Assembly (NCBI GenBank): GCA_910578835.1
Contig: CAJTSK010000005.1
Span: forward strand, 1-64,000
Origin: an uncultured Muribaculum sp.
GTDB lineage: Bacteria > Bacteroidota > Bacteroidia > Bacteroidales > Muribaculaceae
Direction of reading: 5' to 3'
DNA length: 64,000 nucleotides
The position numbers were made by a program, and so were the translations under genes. The notes below the pieces were generated by a model that made no database searches, was not told the DNA's origin, and worked only from the letters and a program-made list of their open reading frames with translations. Of this stretch, positions 18,123-27,649 are shown in pieces; the stretch's first letter is position 1, and every line of letters starts with the position of its first letter.

Positions 18123-19253
18123 ATGAAATTTAATGTCTCCAGCAAGACGCTCTACAGCTATGTATCGGCTGTCAGCAAAGTGATTAACTCCAAAAACGCC
18201 TTGACTGTGCTCAACAATTTCCTGTTTGAGCTGAATGACAACACCCTGACCATCACCGCGTCAGACCTCGAAAACACGCTTGTGGCAAGCCTTGAGGTGA
18301 TGGATGCAGAAGGTGAAGGAAAGTTTTGTGTCGATGCTCGTCGCATAGTCGACCTGCTTAAAGAGATGCCTGACCAGGGCATGGAATTTACCATCAACGA
18401 TGACAATCTCTCGGTTGAGATAAAATATAATAACGGTAACTACGCGTTTATCGCCCTCAACGGCAACGAGTATCCCTCCAATGAGGACACCGCCGACGCC
18501 GATGGCGTGTTTACATTCACCTACCCCGCCGACCAGATACTTAAAGGTATCGACAACACCCTCTTTGCTGTGGGCAACGACGACCTGCGTCCACAGATGA
18601 TGGGTATACTCTGGGACATCAAGCCCGACTCGATTACCTTTGTCGCCACCGACACCCGCAAACTTGTGCGCTACCGCAACTCTGTGGGCGAGCCCGGATT
18701 TGAAGGCTCGTTTATCCTCCCGGTAAAGCCTGCTACGGTAATTAAAAACGTATTTGCCAAGGAAAGCGAAATCAAGGTGACCGTAGCTCCCAAGAGCGTT
18801 ACATTCGAGAGCGCGGCTTACAAGTTTAACTGCCGCTTCATCAAAGGCTCGTTCCCCGACTACAACCGCGTAATCCCCGCCAACAATCCTTACGTGATAA
18901 CCGTTGACCGCCATTCATTCCTCAACGCTGTGCGCCGTGTCGGCGTATTCGTAGACCAGGGCCACGGACTTGTAAAATTCAAAATCGAGAGCGACAAGAT
19001 GACACTCCGCGCCACCGACAACAATTTCTGCACCTCAGCGCGCGAGGAAGTGCCATGTGACTTTACAGGCAATGAAATGGTAATCGGATTCAGCGCCCCG
19101 TATCTAATCGAAATTTCGGGCACCATCTCCACCGACGAGCTTGTAATCAAGCTTTCCGACCCCAGCCGCCCCGGAGTATTCCTGCCTTCCGACGAGAAAG
19201 AGGGCGACGAGCTGCTGATGCTTCTCATGCCCATGACAGTTACCGACTTCTAA
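18123..19253 (+). CDS. dnaN: DNA polymerase III beta subunit (sliding clamp)
   Basis: 376 residues, normal clamp length, with the three repeated clamp domains. The start MKFNVSSKTLYSYVSAVSKVI is the usual N-terminus; an upstream in-frame ATG at 18063 lies before the -7 box and is rejected. The C-terminus ends in LLMLLMPMTVTDF, close to the canonical end. It tethers polymerase III to DNA. There is no dnaA or origin nearby. A DnaQ-like exonuclease follows 12 bases later, suggesting a replication/repair operon. Confidence 0.96.
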   Translation: MKFNVSSKTLYSYVSAVSKVINSKNALTVLNNFLFELNDNTLTITASDLENTLVASLEVMDAEGEGKFCVDARRIVDLLKEMPDQGMEFTINDDNLSVEIKYNNGNYAFIALNGNEYPSNEDTADADGVFTFTYPADQILKGIDNTLFAVGNDDLRPQMMGILWDIKPDSITFVATDTRKLVRYRNSVGEPGFEGSFILPVKPATVIKNVFAKESEIKVTVAPKSVTFESAAYKFNCRFIKGSFPDYNRVIPANNPYVITVDRHSFLNAVRRVGVFVDQGHGLVKFKIESDKMTLRATDNNFCTSAREEVPCDFTGNEMVIGFSAPYLIEISGTISTDELVIKLSDPSRPGVFLPSDEKEGDELLMLLMPMTVTDF

Positions 19254-19265
19254 ACTGATTGTATA

Positions 19266-20027
19266 ATGGAACTTGCCCTTAGAAATCCGATAGTTTTCTT
19301 CGATCTTGAAACTACCGGCACCAATGTGTTGCGCGACAGGATTGTAGAAATATCTTATATCAAGGTGATGCCCTCAGGCGAGGAAACAGAGCGCACGTTG
19401 CGCATCAATCCAGAGATGCCTATTCCTCCCGAGTCAACCGCCATCCACCACATCACCGACGAGGATGTGAAGGATTGCCCCACATTCAAGCAGGTGGCAA
19501 AGGAACTCGCGCAGGTATTTCTCGGCTGTGACATCGCCGGCTTCAACTCCAACCGCTTTGATGTGCCGTTGCTTGTGCAGGAATTTTCCCATGCCGGGGT
19601 GACAATCGATCTTACGCGCCACAAATTTGTCGACGTGCAGAATATATTCCACAAGATGGAACAGCGCACCCTTGTAGCCGCCTACAAGTTTTATTGCGGG
19701 AAAGACCTCACCGAAGCACATTCGGCAAACGCCGACACACGCGCCACCTACGAAGTGCTGAAAGCCCAGCTCGACCGCTACCCCTCGCTTAAAAACGACA
19801 TAGCATTTCTGTCAGAATTTTCATCGATGAATAAAAATGTCGACCTCATGGGTCGCATCGTCTTCAACGAGGCAGGCAAAGAAGTGTTTAACTTCGGTCG
19901 ATACAAGGGCGAAGAAGTGGAAAAGGTGTTTCGCAACGACCCCGGATATTACAGCTGGATGATGCAGGGCGAATTTGCCGAAAACACCAAGCAGGTAATA
20001 ACCCGTATAAGATTGCGTTTAAAATAA
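19266..20027 (+). CDS. DnaQ-like 3'-5' exonuclease
   Basis: 253 residues. A DEDDh exonuclease domain spans about 1-175: FFDLETTG with D13/E15, the HHITDEDV loop, NSNRFDVPLL, and the ending AHSANADTRAT that supplies the catalytic His and Asp. A C-terminal piece (about 205-253, FNFGRYKGEEV...YYSWMM) is a small domain often attached to such nucleases. It could act as a proofreading epsilon subunit or as a repair exonuclease. It lies between dnaN and coaBC. Confidence 0.88.
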   Translation: MELALRNPIVFFDLETTGTNVLRDRIVEISYIKVMPSGEETERTLRINPEMPIPPESTAIHHITDEDVKDCPTFKQVAKELAQVFLGCDIAGFNSNRFDVPLLVQEFSHAGVTIDLTRHKFVDVQNIFHKMEQRTLVAAYKFYCGKDLTEAHSANADTRATYEVLKAQLDRYPSLKNDIAFLSEFSSMNKNVDLMGRIVFNEAGKEVFNFGRYKGEEVEKVFRNDPGYYSWMMQGEFAENTKQVITRIRLRLK

Positions 20028-20042
20028 GCAGCAGCGACAACA

Positions 20043-21236
20043 ATGAAAGGCAAACATATAATACTTGGAATATCGGGCGGCATAGCCGCCTATAAGTCAG
20101 CTACCCTGCTCCGTCTATTCATCAAGGCAGGAGCCGAGGTACAGGTAGTGATGACTCCTGCAGGAAAAGAGTTCATAACCCCGGTCACGCTGTCGGCGCT
20201 TAGCGGCAAGCCGGTCGTGAGTGAATTTTTCACCGCCAACAGCGGGGAGTGGCACAGCCATGTCGACCTGGGGCTCTGGGCCGATGCGATGGTGATTGCC
20301 CCTGCAACAGCGTCCACGATAGCGAAAATGGCCAACGGGGTAGCCGACAACATGCTTGTCACCACCTACCTGTCGGCAAAGGCTCCTGTATTCGTGGCTC
20401 CGGCGATGGACCTTGACATGTTTGCCCATCCTACCACCTCACGCAATCTTGACCTGCTACGCTCCTACGGCAACACCATCATAGAGCCGGCGTCGGGCGA
20501 GCTTGCCAGCCATCTTATCGGAAAAGGACGCATGGAAGAACCTGAAAACATTTTCAAGGTGCTTGAGGCATTTTTTGCAAAGCAAGAAGACCTTAAAGGC
20601 AAAAAGATGCTTGTCACCGCCGGACCGACATATGAAAAAATCGACCCTGTGCGCTTTATCGGCAATTACAGCACAGGCAAGATGGGCTATGCCATCGCCG
20701 AGGAAGCGGCGAGCCGTGGGGCGGAAGTGGTGTTGGTGAGCGGTCCGGTTGATATCATGCCCCGTCATCCCGCGATTCACCTCGTGAAAGTAGAGTCGGC
20801 GCGTGAGATGCTCGCGGCATGTGAGGAGCATTTCCCGACGGCCGACTACGCTGTAATGTGTGCAGCCGTAGCCGACTATGCACCCGCCGACTGTGCCGCA
20901 ACAAAAATCAAGCGCGAGGGCAACGAGCCTCCGGTAATACATCTTGTCAAGAATCCCGACATCGCCAAGACCCTCGGCATGAAGAAGCGCGACGGGCAGA
21001 AGATGGTAGGATTTGCTTTGGAAACCGACCATGAGTTTGACAATGCCATGTCAAAACTCCGCTCCAAGAATCTCGACATGATTGTGCTTAACTCTCTGCG
21101 CGACAAAGGAGCCGGATTTGGCACCGACACCAATAAGATTACCATTTTCACTGCCGATGGCGGCGAGACATCATTCGGGCTGAAAAGCAAACGTGAAGTA
21201 GCCGCCGATATCATCGACACCCTTATCACCCTATGA
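20043..21236 (+). CDS. coaBC: Bifunctional phosphopantothenoylcysteine decarboxylase / phosphopantothenate-cysteine ligase
   Basis: 397 residues. The N-terminal flavoprotein half (CoaC) begins GISGGIAAYKS and contains the active-site His in WHSHVDLGLWAD and the PATASTIAKMANGVADN segment. The C-terminal half (CoaB, from about 195) carries TAGPTYEKIDPVRFIGN and the STGKMG nucleotide loop. Together they make 4'-phosphopantetheine from phosphopantothenate for coenzyme A. The stop overlaps the next gene start (ATGA). Confidence 0.96.
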   Translation: MKGKHIILGISGGIAAYKSATLLRLFIKAGAEVQVVMTPAGKEFITPVTLSALSGKPVVSEFFTANSGEWHSHVDLGLWADAMVIAPATASTIAKMANGVADNMLVTTYLSAKAPVFVAPAMDLDMFAHPTTSRNLDLLRSYGNTIIEPASGELASHLIGKGRMEEPENIFKVLEAFFAKQEDLKGKKMLVTAGPTYEKIDPVRFIGNYSTGKMGYAIAEEAASRGAEVVLVSGPVDIMPRHPAIHLVKVESAREMLAACEEHFPTADYAVMCAAVADYAPADCAATKIKREGNEPPVIHLVKNPDIAKTLGMKKRDGQKMVGFALETDHEFDNAMSKLRSKNLDMIVLNSLRDKGAGFGTDTNKITIFTADGGETSFGLKSKREVAADIIDTLITL

Positions 21237-22150
21237 GACCACACTATATCATTACCTTAATCTTGCTGATGCTTTCACCGGCACTTGCCCCTGCCCTGTC
21301 GGCGCAGGAGCTAAACTGCCAGGTGACGGTCGACTATTCGCAGATACAAGGCACCAACACGTCAGTGTTCAAGACCCTTGAAAGCGCGATTGCCGACTAT
21401 GTGAACACACGCAAATGGACCAACGCCCAGTTTTCTCCCGCCGAGAAAATTGAGTGCAAAATGTTTTTCACAATAAAGAGCTACGAGGAACCGACCATGA
21501 GCGGCGACCTGCAGGTGCAGTCATCTCGCCCGGTCTACAATTCATCTTACACCACCACCCTGCTCAACTTCAAAGACAATAAGATTGAATTTGACTATCA
21601 GGAGGGCGAGCCGCTGATATTTTCCGAAAACTCGATGGAAAGCAATCTCACGGCTATCATAAACTTCTACGTCTACGTCATACTCGGCATGGACTTCGAC
21701 AGTTTTTCACCAAAGGGAGGTGACCCATATTACCAGCTTGCCCGCAATGTAGTGCAGATGGCGCAGTCATCGGGCGAAAGCGGGTGGAAGGCATTTGAAG
21801 ACAACCGCAACCGTAACGCGGTGCTCAACACCTTCACCGAGCCGGCAACGGCATCATTGCGCGACCTCCTTTACCAGTATCACCGTACCGGGCTTGACGA
21901 AATGTCGATGAGCCCTGACAAGGGAAGGGCAAAAATCACCTCCACGCTCGACTATGTGAAAAGCGTATATGAGACACAGCCCATGGCTGTGGGGGTCTCT
22001 ATGTTCAAGGATGCCAAACTCGATGAGCTTGTCAACGTCTACACCAAGGCACCCGAAGAAGAGCGCAAGCGCGTATATGAGTTACTATACTCCATCTATC
22101 CTACCGAGACCCAGCGTCTCGACATGATTAAGCGCGGTGTCAACAAATAA
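21233..22150 (+). CDS. PorD-like protein (DUF4835), type IX secretion-associated
   Basis: 305 residues with a signal peptide (1-25, cleavage after SAQ). The QELNCQVTVDYSQIQGTN opening and the FYVYVILGMDFDSFSPKGGDPYY segment are characteristic of DUF4835, whose Porphyromonas member PorD is needed for type IX secretion. It would sit in the periplasm. Overlap with coaBC by four bases shows a single operon. Its presence agrees with the T9SS cargo-like protein at 15260-16561. Confidence 0.8.
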   Translation: MRPHYIITLILLMLSPALAPALSAQELNCQVTVDYSQIQGTNTSVFKTLESAIADYVNTRKWTNAQFSPAEKIECKMFFTIKSYEEPTMSGDLQVQSSRPVYNSSYTTTLLNFKDNKIEFDYQEGEPLIFSENSMESNLTAIINFYVYVILGMDFDSFSPKGGDPYYQLARNVVQMAQSSGESGWKAFEDNRNRNAVLNTFTEPATASLRDLLYQYHRTGLDEMSMSPDKGRAKITSTLDYVKSVYETQPMAVGVSMFKDAKLDELVNVYTKAPEEERKRVYELLYSIYPTETQRLDMIKRGVNK

Positions 22151-22162
22151 AAATCAAGAGTC

Positions 22163-23821
22163 ATGCTTAAGTCACTACATATCTCCAATTACGCCCTTAT
22201 CGACGCGGTCGACATAAACTTTCACCACGGGTTTAACACTATTACCGGTGAGACGGGTGCCGGTAAGTCAATCATGCTTGGCGCACTCTCCCTGATACTC
22301 GGAGGCAGAGCCGACTTGAAAGCGGTGCGCGACTCCGGCAAAAAATCGGTAATCGAGGCATCATTTGAAGTAAGCAAATATCCCAAACTGAAGGAATATT
22401 GCCTTGACAACGATATAGAGTGGGACGACACGCTCTGCATATTGCGACGCGAGATTGCTCCTGCGGGAAGGTCACGTGCATTTATCAATGACTCCCCCGT
22501 GACACTTGACCTTCTGTCACACGTGGCGATGCAGCTTGTCGACATACACTCCCAGCACCAAAACCAGTTGCTGACATCTGACGACTTCCAGCTGCGCGTA
22601 ATCGACAATCTCGCGGGCAACAGCGAGCTTCTCTCGGAATATACCCGCCGCTATGCCGCTTACCGCAATACCCTTAAAAGACTTCACGAGACCAAGAAGC
22701 TTATTGAGCAAAACCGCAATGACGAAGACTTCACGCGGTTTCAGCTCGAACAACTCGACGAGCTCGGACTTACCGACGGCGAACAGGAACAACTGGAACA
22801 TGACCGCGACATCCTATCCAATATCACCGATATAAAGACCACCCTCAGCGGTGCGCTCGACTCATTGTCGGAAGGCACCCACAACGCCCTCGGACTGCTT
22901 GCCGAGACAAGCGACTACTGCGAGGAGCTGAGCCAATATCTCGAAGACTCCGACAACATAAGCGAGCGTCTTGAGACTGTGCGCATAGAGCTGCGCGACA
23001 TAGCGGAGACCCTTAGCGCCTACAATCAGGAATTTCAAGCCGACCCGGAAGAGCTGGAGGCAATCGAGTCGCGTCTAAACACCATATATTCACTCCAGCA
23101 GAAACACCGCGTATCGACTGTCGGCGAGCTGATAGCCCTGCGCGAAGAGCTGCGCGAAAAACTCGACAAACTTGAAAACAGCTCTTTCACTATCGAGGAG
23201 CTTGAAAAGGAGGCACGACGTGCCAAGGGTTCGGCAAAACAACTTGCCCTTGAACTGTCGCAACGTCGCAGCGAAGAAGCGGCTCGCCTTGAAGAGCTGC
23301 TGCGCGAAACCGCCATGCCGCTCGGCATGAAAAATCTGCGCACACAGATTAAAGTGACACAAGGTGAACTTACCCCCACGGGCATCGACAAAGTTGAGTT
23401 CCTATTCGCGTTCAATAAAAATCAGCCGCTCATGCCTGTAGGCGGCACAGCTTCGGGAGGTGAAATCTCGCGACTCATGCTCTCCATCAAGGCAATCATT
23501 GCCACCAAGATGCAGCTGCCGTCAATCATTTTTGACGAGGTAGACACAGGTGTGTCAGGCGACGTTGCAAACCGCATGGGCACAATGATGCAGGACATCG
23601 CCCGCAACATCCAGGTAATCACCATCACGCATCTCCCGCAAGTGGCGGCAAAAGGCAACGCCCACTTCAAGGTCTACAAGGAAGATGACGACGAGGCGAC
23701 CCATACACGCATACGCGAGCTCAGCCCCGAAGACCGTGTCGGAGAGCTTGCCGTGATGCTAAGCGGCTCCAAAGTAGACGAAGCCGCACGCGCCAATGCC
23801 CGTTCATTATTAAACATCTGA
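22163..23821 (+). CDS. recN: DNA repair protein RecN
   Basis: 552 residues of the SMC-like family. A Walker A motif (GETGAGKS, residues 31-38) and SHQHQNQLL lie in the head. A long coiled coil occupies about 155-370. ASGGEISRLML signature and DEVDTGVSG Walker B motifs follow near 430-465. RecN binds ends of double-strand breaks and helps RecA-dependent repair. It sits 12 bases after the porD-like gene, in the same operon. Confidence 0.95.
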   Translation: MLKSLHISNYALIDAVDINFHHGFNTITGETGAGKSIMLGALSLILGGRADLKAVRDSGKKSVIEASFEVSKYPKLKEYCLDNDIEWDDTLCILRREIAPAGRSRAFINDSPVTLDLLSHVAMQLVDIHSQHQNQLLTSDDFQLRVIDNLAGNSELLSEYTRRYAAYRNTLKRLHETKKLIEQNRNDEDFTRFQLEQLDELGLTDGEQEQLEHDRDILSNITDIKTTLSGALDSLSEGTHNALGLLAETSDYCEELSQYLEDSDNISERLETVRIELRDIAETLSAYNQEFQADPEELEAIESRLNTIYSLQQKHRVSTVGELIALREELREKLDKLENSSFTIEELEKEARRAKGSAKQLALELSQRRSEEAARLEELLRETAMPLGMKNLRTQIKVTQGELTPTGIDKVEFLFAFNKNQPLMPVGGTASGGEISRLMLSIKAIIATKMQLPSIIFDEVDTGVSGDVANRMGTMMQDIARNIQVITITHLPQVAAKGNAHFKVYKEDDDEATHTRIRELSPEDRVGELAVMLSGSKVDEAARANARSLLNI

Positions 23822-23843
23822 TTAATTCACTTCATAACTACAT

Positions 23844-24599
23844 ATGGATTCAAGCGATTATATATTTGGCATACGTGCCGTCATGGAGGCTATCGAAGCC
23901 GGTAAAGAAATCGACAAGGTACTTATCAAAAAAGACCTTAACGGCGAACTCGCCTCAGAACTATTCGGGATGATACGCAGCAACCGCATACTCTCGCAGC
24001 GTGTACCCGTAGAAAAGCTAAACAAAATCACTCGCAAAAATCATCAGGGAGTGATTGCGATATTGTCGGCTGTCACCTATCACCGCCTTGATTATCTTGT
24101 ACCCCAGTTATATGAAGAGGGGGTATTGCCCTTTATCGTGGTGCTCGACGGCATTACCGATGTGCGTAATTTCGGAGCCATTGCCCGCACCTGTGAATGT
24201 GCCGGCGTAGATGCCATAGTTATCCCCGAGCATGGCAGCGTATCAGTAGGAGGTGACGCGATAAAGACATCGGCGGGCGCGCTGCACCATCTGCCCGTGT
24301 GCCGCGAACGCAACACAGCAGGAGCCGTACGATTCCTTAAAGACAATGGCTACCGCATCGTGGCGGCATCGGAAAAAGTCGACATAAACTACACGCAGGT
24401 CGACTACACTGTGCCTGTTGCAATCGTGATGGGCGCAGAAGACACCGGTATATCTCCCGAAGTACTGAAACTCTGCGACACCTTCGTGTCAATCCCTCAG
24501 TTCGGTCATATCGGGTCGCTCAACGTATCTGTTGCTGCCGGCGTGATAATGTATGAAGTTGTGCGCCAGCGCCTTAATGCCGACATGGAAGTAATCTGA
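23844..24599 (+). CDS. rlmB: TrmH-family 23S rRNA 2'-O-ribose methyltransferase (RlmB type)
   Basis: 251 residues. A substrate-binding N-terminal domain (about 1-80) is followed by a SPOUT knot domain with the three TrmH motifs: LDGITDVRNFGAIARTCECAG, VMGAEDTGIS and IPQFGHIGSLNVSVAAGV. The RlmB family methylates the ribose of a guanosine in 23S rRNA; the exact target here is inferred. Last gene of the dnaN-to-rlmB run. Confidence 0.88.
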   Translation: MDSSDYIFGIRAVMEAIEAGKEIDKVLIKKDLNGELASELFGMIRSNRILSQRVPVEKLNKITRKNHQGVIAILSAVTYHRLDYLVPQLYEEGVLPFIVVLDGITDVRNFGAIARTCECAGVDAIVIPEHGSVSVGGDAIKTSAGALHHLPVCRERNTAGAVRFLKDNGYRIVAASEKVDINYTQVDYTVPVAIVMGAEDTGISPEVLKLCDTFVSIPQFGHIGSLNVSVAAGVIMYEVVRQRLNADMEVI

Positions 24600-24630
24600 C
24601 ACTTTTTTGACGTTTTTTATGTTAAAATGT

Positions 24631-24660
24631 TTTGAAATCGATTTTTTCTTTTTACCTTTG
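24631..24660 (+). promoter_or_regulatory. Strong Bacteroidota promoter for the ABC operon
   Basis: TTTG (24631-24634), an 18-base spacer, then TACCTTTG (24653-24660). Both boxes match the Bacteroidota consensus. The ABC ATPase start codon lies 28 bases downstream. Confidence 0.8.
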
Positions 24661-24688
24661 CGGCGTACTACTGTGCTAATACACCGAC

Positions 24689-25549
24689 ATGATAAAAATA
24701 GACCATCTCACATTTTCTTACACGCGAAAGCACGAACCGGTGCTGAGCGACATCTCCCTAAGCATCGCAAAAGGAGGAGTATACGGACTGCTTGGTAAAA
24801 ACGGAGCCGGAAAGTCGACCCTCCTTTATCTCATTGCCGGACTGCTTACTCCACGCCAAGGGAAAGTGCTATTTAACGGTACCGACACAGTATTGCATCT
24901 GCCGTCGACACTCAACGACATGTTTCTTATACCGGAAACATTCTCTCTTCCGGCAACAAGTTTTGAGTCATATATAAAAGCCAATTCACCGTTTTATCCT
25001 CGCTTTTCGAGCGAGGATATGCGCCGGCATCTTGACATATTCGGAATGTCGACCGACCTCAATCTCAGCGAGCTGTCGCTGGGTCAGAAAAAGAAGGCAT
25101 TCATGTGTTTTGCTCTCGCCTGCAATACCTCACTATTGCTTATGGATGAGCCGACCAACGGTCTTGACATACCGGGAAAGAGCGCGTTCCGTAAATTCAT
25201 TGCCTCTAATATGAGCGACGAACGCTCAATAATAATCTCCACCCATCAGGTGCGCGACATCGACCATATACTTGACCATGTAATCATGATAAGTGATAAC
25301 GGAGTGATACTTGACAGGACGGTCTACGACATCACATCGCGGCTGAGCTTCCTAACCACAACCGACAAGACCCTGATTGAAACGGCACTTTATGCCCAAC
25401 CGGCAGTAGGAGGTACGAGTATCATCATTCCCAATGACAATGACGACGAGTCACCGCTAAATCTCGAAACTCTTTTTGAACTTGCCCTATCCTCACCCGA
25501 CACACTCTCAGATATCTTTAACCATAAAGACAATAACCATGAACTCTGA
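24689..25549 (+). CDS. ABC transporter ATPase (YtrB-like)
   Basis: 286 residues. Walker A is GKNGAGKST (36-44), the signature region is LSLGQKKKA (SGGQ replaced by SLGQ), Walker B is LLLMDEPTNGLD and the switch is STHQVRD. The ATPase core ends near 215 and a C-terminal tail of about 70 residues follows. The order ATPase, permease, GntR regulator resembles the B. subtilis ytr system. The permease gene overlaps its end by 11 bases. Substrate unknown. Confidence 0.85.
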   Translation: MIKIDHLTFSYTRKHEPVLSDISLSIAKGGVYGLLGKNGAGKSTLLYLIAGLLTPRQGKVLFNGTDTVLHLPSTLNDMFLIPETFSLPATSFESYIKANSPFYPRFSSEDMRRHLDIFGMSTDLNLSELSLGQKKKAFMCFALACNTSLLLMDEPTNGLDIPGKSAFRKFIASNMSDERSIIISTHQVRDIDHILDHVIMISDNGVILDRTVYDITSRLSFLTTTDKTLIETALYAQPAVGGTSIIIPNDNDDESPLNLETLFELALSSPDTLSDIFNHKDNNHEL

Positions 25550-26306
25550 TACATTTTGCCTGTCGCGTTTCCGCCATCTTGCAGTAAAGGACATAATTGA
25601 CAATAAAAAGAAATATCTTCTTTCTGCTGCCACTCTTATATGTGTCCCTGCGATTATCACGATATCCAACCTCTTTTTAAATCAGCGCTATACATTTTAC
25701 GACGAGGTAGTAGTATTCACGATGATACTTTTCGTATGCGGTTCCATATGGGCATCGGTCAGCTTCAGCGACTTGGGTAAAGCTTCCGGATGCATCGAAT
25801 TGATGATGACACCGGCATCAATGCTTGAAAAATATATTCTCCGCTGGATTATAGCCATACCTCTCTTCTTGTTCTTTTTTGTAATTTCCGCCTTGGTCGC
25901 CGACTGGCTTCGGGTAGAGTTGATTCCTGACTCTACACCCGGACACTTTGTCGATGTTTTCCTTTACGAGGAAAATCATCACCTGCTATCGGCATCGAAA
26001 TATAACTTTTTCCATCTTTGTATCGTAAGCATGTTCTTCTTGATACAATCACTGTTCTTTCTCGGCTCAATATTGTGGAAAAAGCTTTCGGCAGTCAAGA
26101 CCTTTTTAGCATTGCTCATCTTATACGCAATTTATTTCGGGTCAGGTGTGCTGATTATGAAGATATTTATGCCAACCGGGACCTATACCGTACATAATTT
26201 TACTGACTCGGCAATCGTGTTTGTGATTATTCCCTTATTCGTCTTATTTATATATTATATCGCTTATGTACGGTTTAAAGAAAGTGAAATAATAAACCGA
26301 TGGTAG
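25539..26306 (+). CDS. ABC transporter permease-like membrane protein
   Basis: 255 residues starting at the ATG at 25539 (MNSDTFCLSRF); an earlier in-frame start lies deep inside the ATPase gene. Six hydrophobic segments are visible, starting near residues 28, 56, 92, 146, 178 and 218. The sequence has no named family signature that I recognise. Its place directly after the ATPase and the six-segment layout make it the membrane partner. A GntR gene follows three bases later. Confidence 0.65.
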   Translation: MNSDTFCLSRFRHLAVKDIIDNKKKYLLSAATLICVPAIITISNLFLNQRYTFYDEVVVFTMILFVCGSIWASVSFSDLGKASGCIELMMTPASMLEKYILRWIIAIPLFLFFFVISALVADWLRVELIPDSTPGHFVDVFLYEENHHLLSASKYNFFHLCIVSMFFLIQSLFFLGSILWKKLSAVKTFLALLILYAIYFGSGVLIMKIFMPTGTYTVHNFTDSAIVFVIIPLFVLFIYYIAYVRFKESEIINRW

Positions 26307-26309
26307 TGA

Positions 26310-26678
26310 ATGACATTCAACGATAACAATAAAGCAATTTATCTTCAGATAGCCGACAAGCTATGTGACGATGTTATGCTCGGAGCCACAAAGAGCGGCG
26401 ACCGCATCCCATCGGTACGTGAGTATGCGGCACACCTTGAAGTCAATGCCAACACTGTTATGAGAAGCTATGAGTATCTTGAAAGAAACGGCATAATTTT
26501 CAACCGTCGCGGCATAGGCTTTTTCATCGCTGAAAATGCCAGGGAAACCATATTGGCCATACGACGTGAATCGTTCTTCAACGAAGAGATACACTATTTT
26601 CTGCGACAACTAATGACCCTTGGCATATCGCCTGACGAATTAAAAACAATATACTCTAATTACCTTAACCGAAAATGA
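26310..26678 (+). CDS. GntR-family transcriptional regulator (YtrA subfamily)
   Basis: 122 residues: a GntR winged helix (about 1-75) with SGDRIPSVREYAAHLEVNANTVMRSYEYLE, then a short helical tail rather than a sugar or fatty-acid sensor domain. This compact form is the YtrA subfamily, whose genes usually sit in the ABC operon they repress. The next gene overlaps its stop by four bases (ATGA), so all four genes form one transcript. Confidence 0.88.
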   Translation: MTFNDNNKAIYLQIADKLCDDVMLGATKSGDRIPSVREYAAHLEVNANTVMRSYEYLERNGIIFNRRGIGFFIAENARETILAIRRESFFNEEIHYFLRQLMTLGISPDELKTIYSNYLNRK

Positions 26679-27562
26679 AACGCTCCACCCGACTTATAAT
26701 AATAGCACTGATTGCTGCTGCCGTCACGATGACAGCAAAATGCATTTATGACATATTGACAGCATTTAGATTTCCCGACTATGAAATCTCCGATGCCAAT
26801 CCTGTGACAATAGAGCTGCAACGGTTCAACAGGATAGACATCGTAACCTTACAACCGAAGCCAGAGATAAATTTAACGCCGCGAATATACAAAGGAGTCG
26901 TGATTGAAGAAAGCGATTCGGTCACAACTCCCGTCATGAAGACATCTCTTGAATGGAGCCGCATAATCACACCGGAGATAAAAGACTCGGTACTTACATT
27001 ATCTTTTGATTTCTCAGTTTCCTACGATTCGATAAATCTGCCCGACGGAGTTTTTTGCATTATAGAGTCAGCCTCGCCAAAGCCGGTCAAAATATGTGTC
27101 CCGCGCCGAATGGTAAAAGAGGCATCTACCGACCAATATAACATCTATTTTGATAAATTCAAGGGAGGCTCAATAAAAGCCGATGTCTGTAAAACAAACA
27201 CTTATATCAGGGACTATGAATACAAATTTCACAAACGATATCCAGGATGGCTCATGGTCAATGACGGCTGGCTTGACACTATCGTATGCAAGAATCCGCT
27301 TGAAGGATTAAGGCTTGAAAAGGCAACGGTAGGAGAAGCACATGTGCCAATGGGCAATATTCATCTTACCGTCGTAAGCAAACAACCGGGCGACTCGGTA
27401 AACAATCTGTTCATAACTCCCGCCGACGGCACATTTAAGTCGGGAGAATTAGATTTGAGCAAGACTAATATAGGCACTCTCTATATCCCGCCCCACGACA
27501 GCACCAATTTTGTACTTAATCTCTCAATCGACCAACCCGTCACGATAAAGGAATACCGATAA
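26675..27562 (+). CDS. Membrane-anchored extracytoplasmic protein, unknown function
   Basis: 295 residues: basic start, one hydrophobic segment (about 8-30), then a soluble part of mostly beta strands. No lipobox, so it is probably held by an uncleaved N-terminal helix facing the periplasm. I recognise no domain. It ends the ABC/GntR operon, with a four-base overlap to the regulator. It may be an accessory of the transporter. Confidence 0.55.
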   Translation: MKRSTRLIIIALIAAAVTMTAKCIYDILTAFRFPDYEISDANPVTIELQRFNRIDIVTLQPKPEINLTPRIYKGVVIEESDSVTTPVMKTSLEWSRIITPEIKDSVLTLSFDFSVSYDSINLPDGVFCIIESASPKPVKICVPRRMVKEASTDQYNIYFDKFKGGSIKADVCKTNTYIRDYEYKFHKRYPGWLMVNDGWLDTIVCKNPLEGLRLEKATVGEAHVPMGNIHLTVVSKQPGDSVNNLFITPADGTFKSGELDLSKTNIGTLYIPPHDSTNFVLNLSIDQPVTIKEYR

Positions 27563-27578
27563 ACGATAATAAACACAA

Positions 27579-27618
27579 GGGCTGTCGGCACCTGATTCCA
27601 CTCTTTAGCCGACAGCCC
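27579..27618 (+). terminator. Strong hairpin between the ABC operon and the outer-membrane receptor gene
   Basis: Perfect 11-pair GC-rich stem (GGGCTGTCGGC and complement) with an 18-base loop, 16 bases after the operon's last stop and 31 bases before the next ATG. There is no T-run after it, so termination would be inefficient or Rho-assisted, or the hairpin may protect or control the downstream mRNA. Confidence 0.5.
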
Positions 27619-27649
27619 GACCATAGTAACCAACAAAAACTGTATCACT

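Noticed and set aside
18078..19253. Replication origin near dnaN
   Set aside because: No dnaA gene, no DnaA-box cluster and no AT-rich unwinding array; dnaN here heads a repair/CoA operon.
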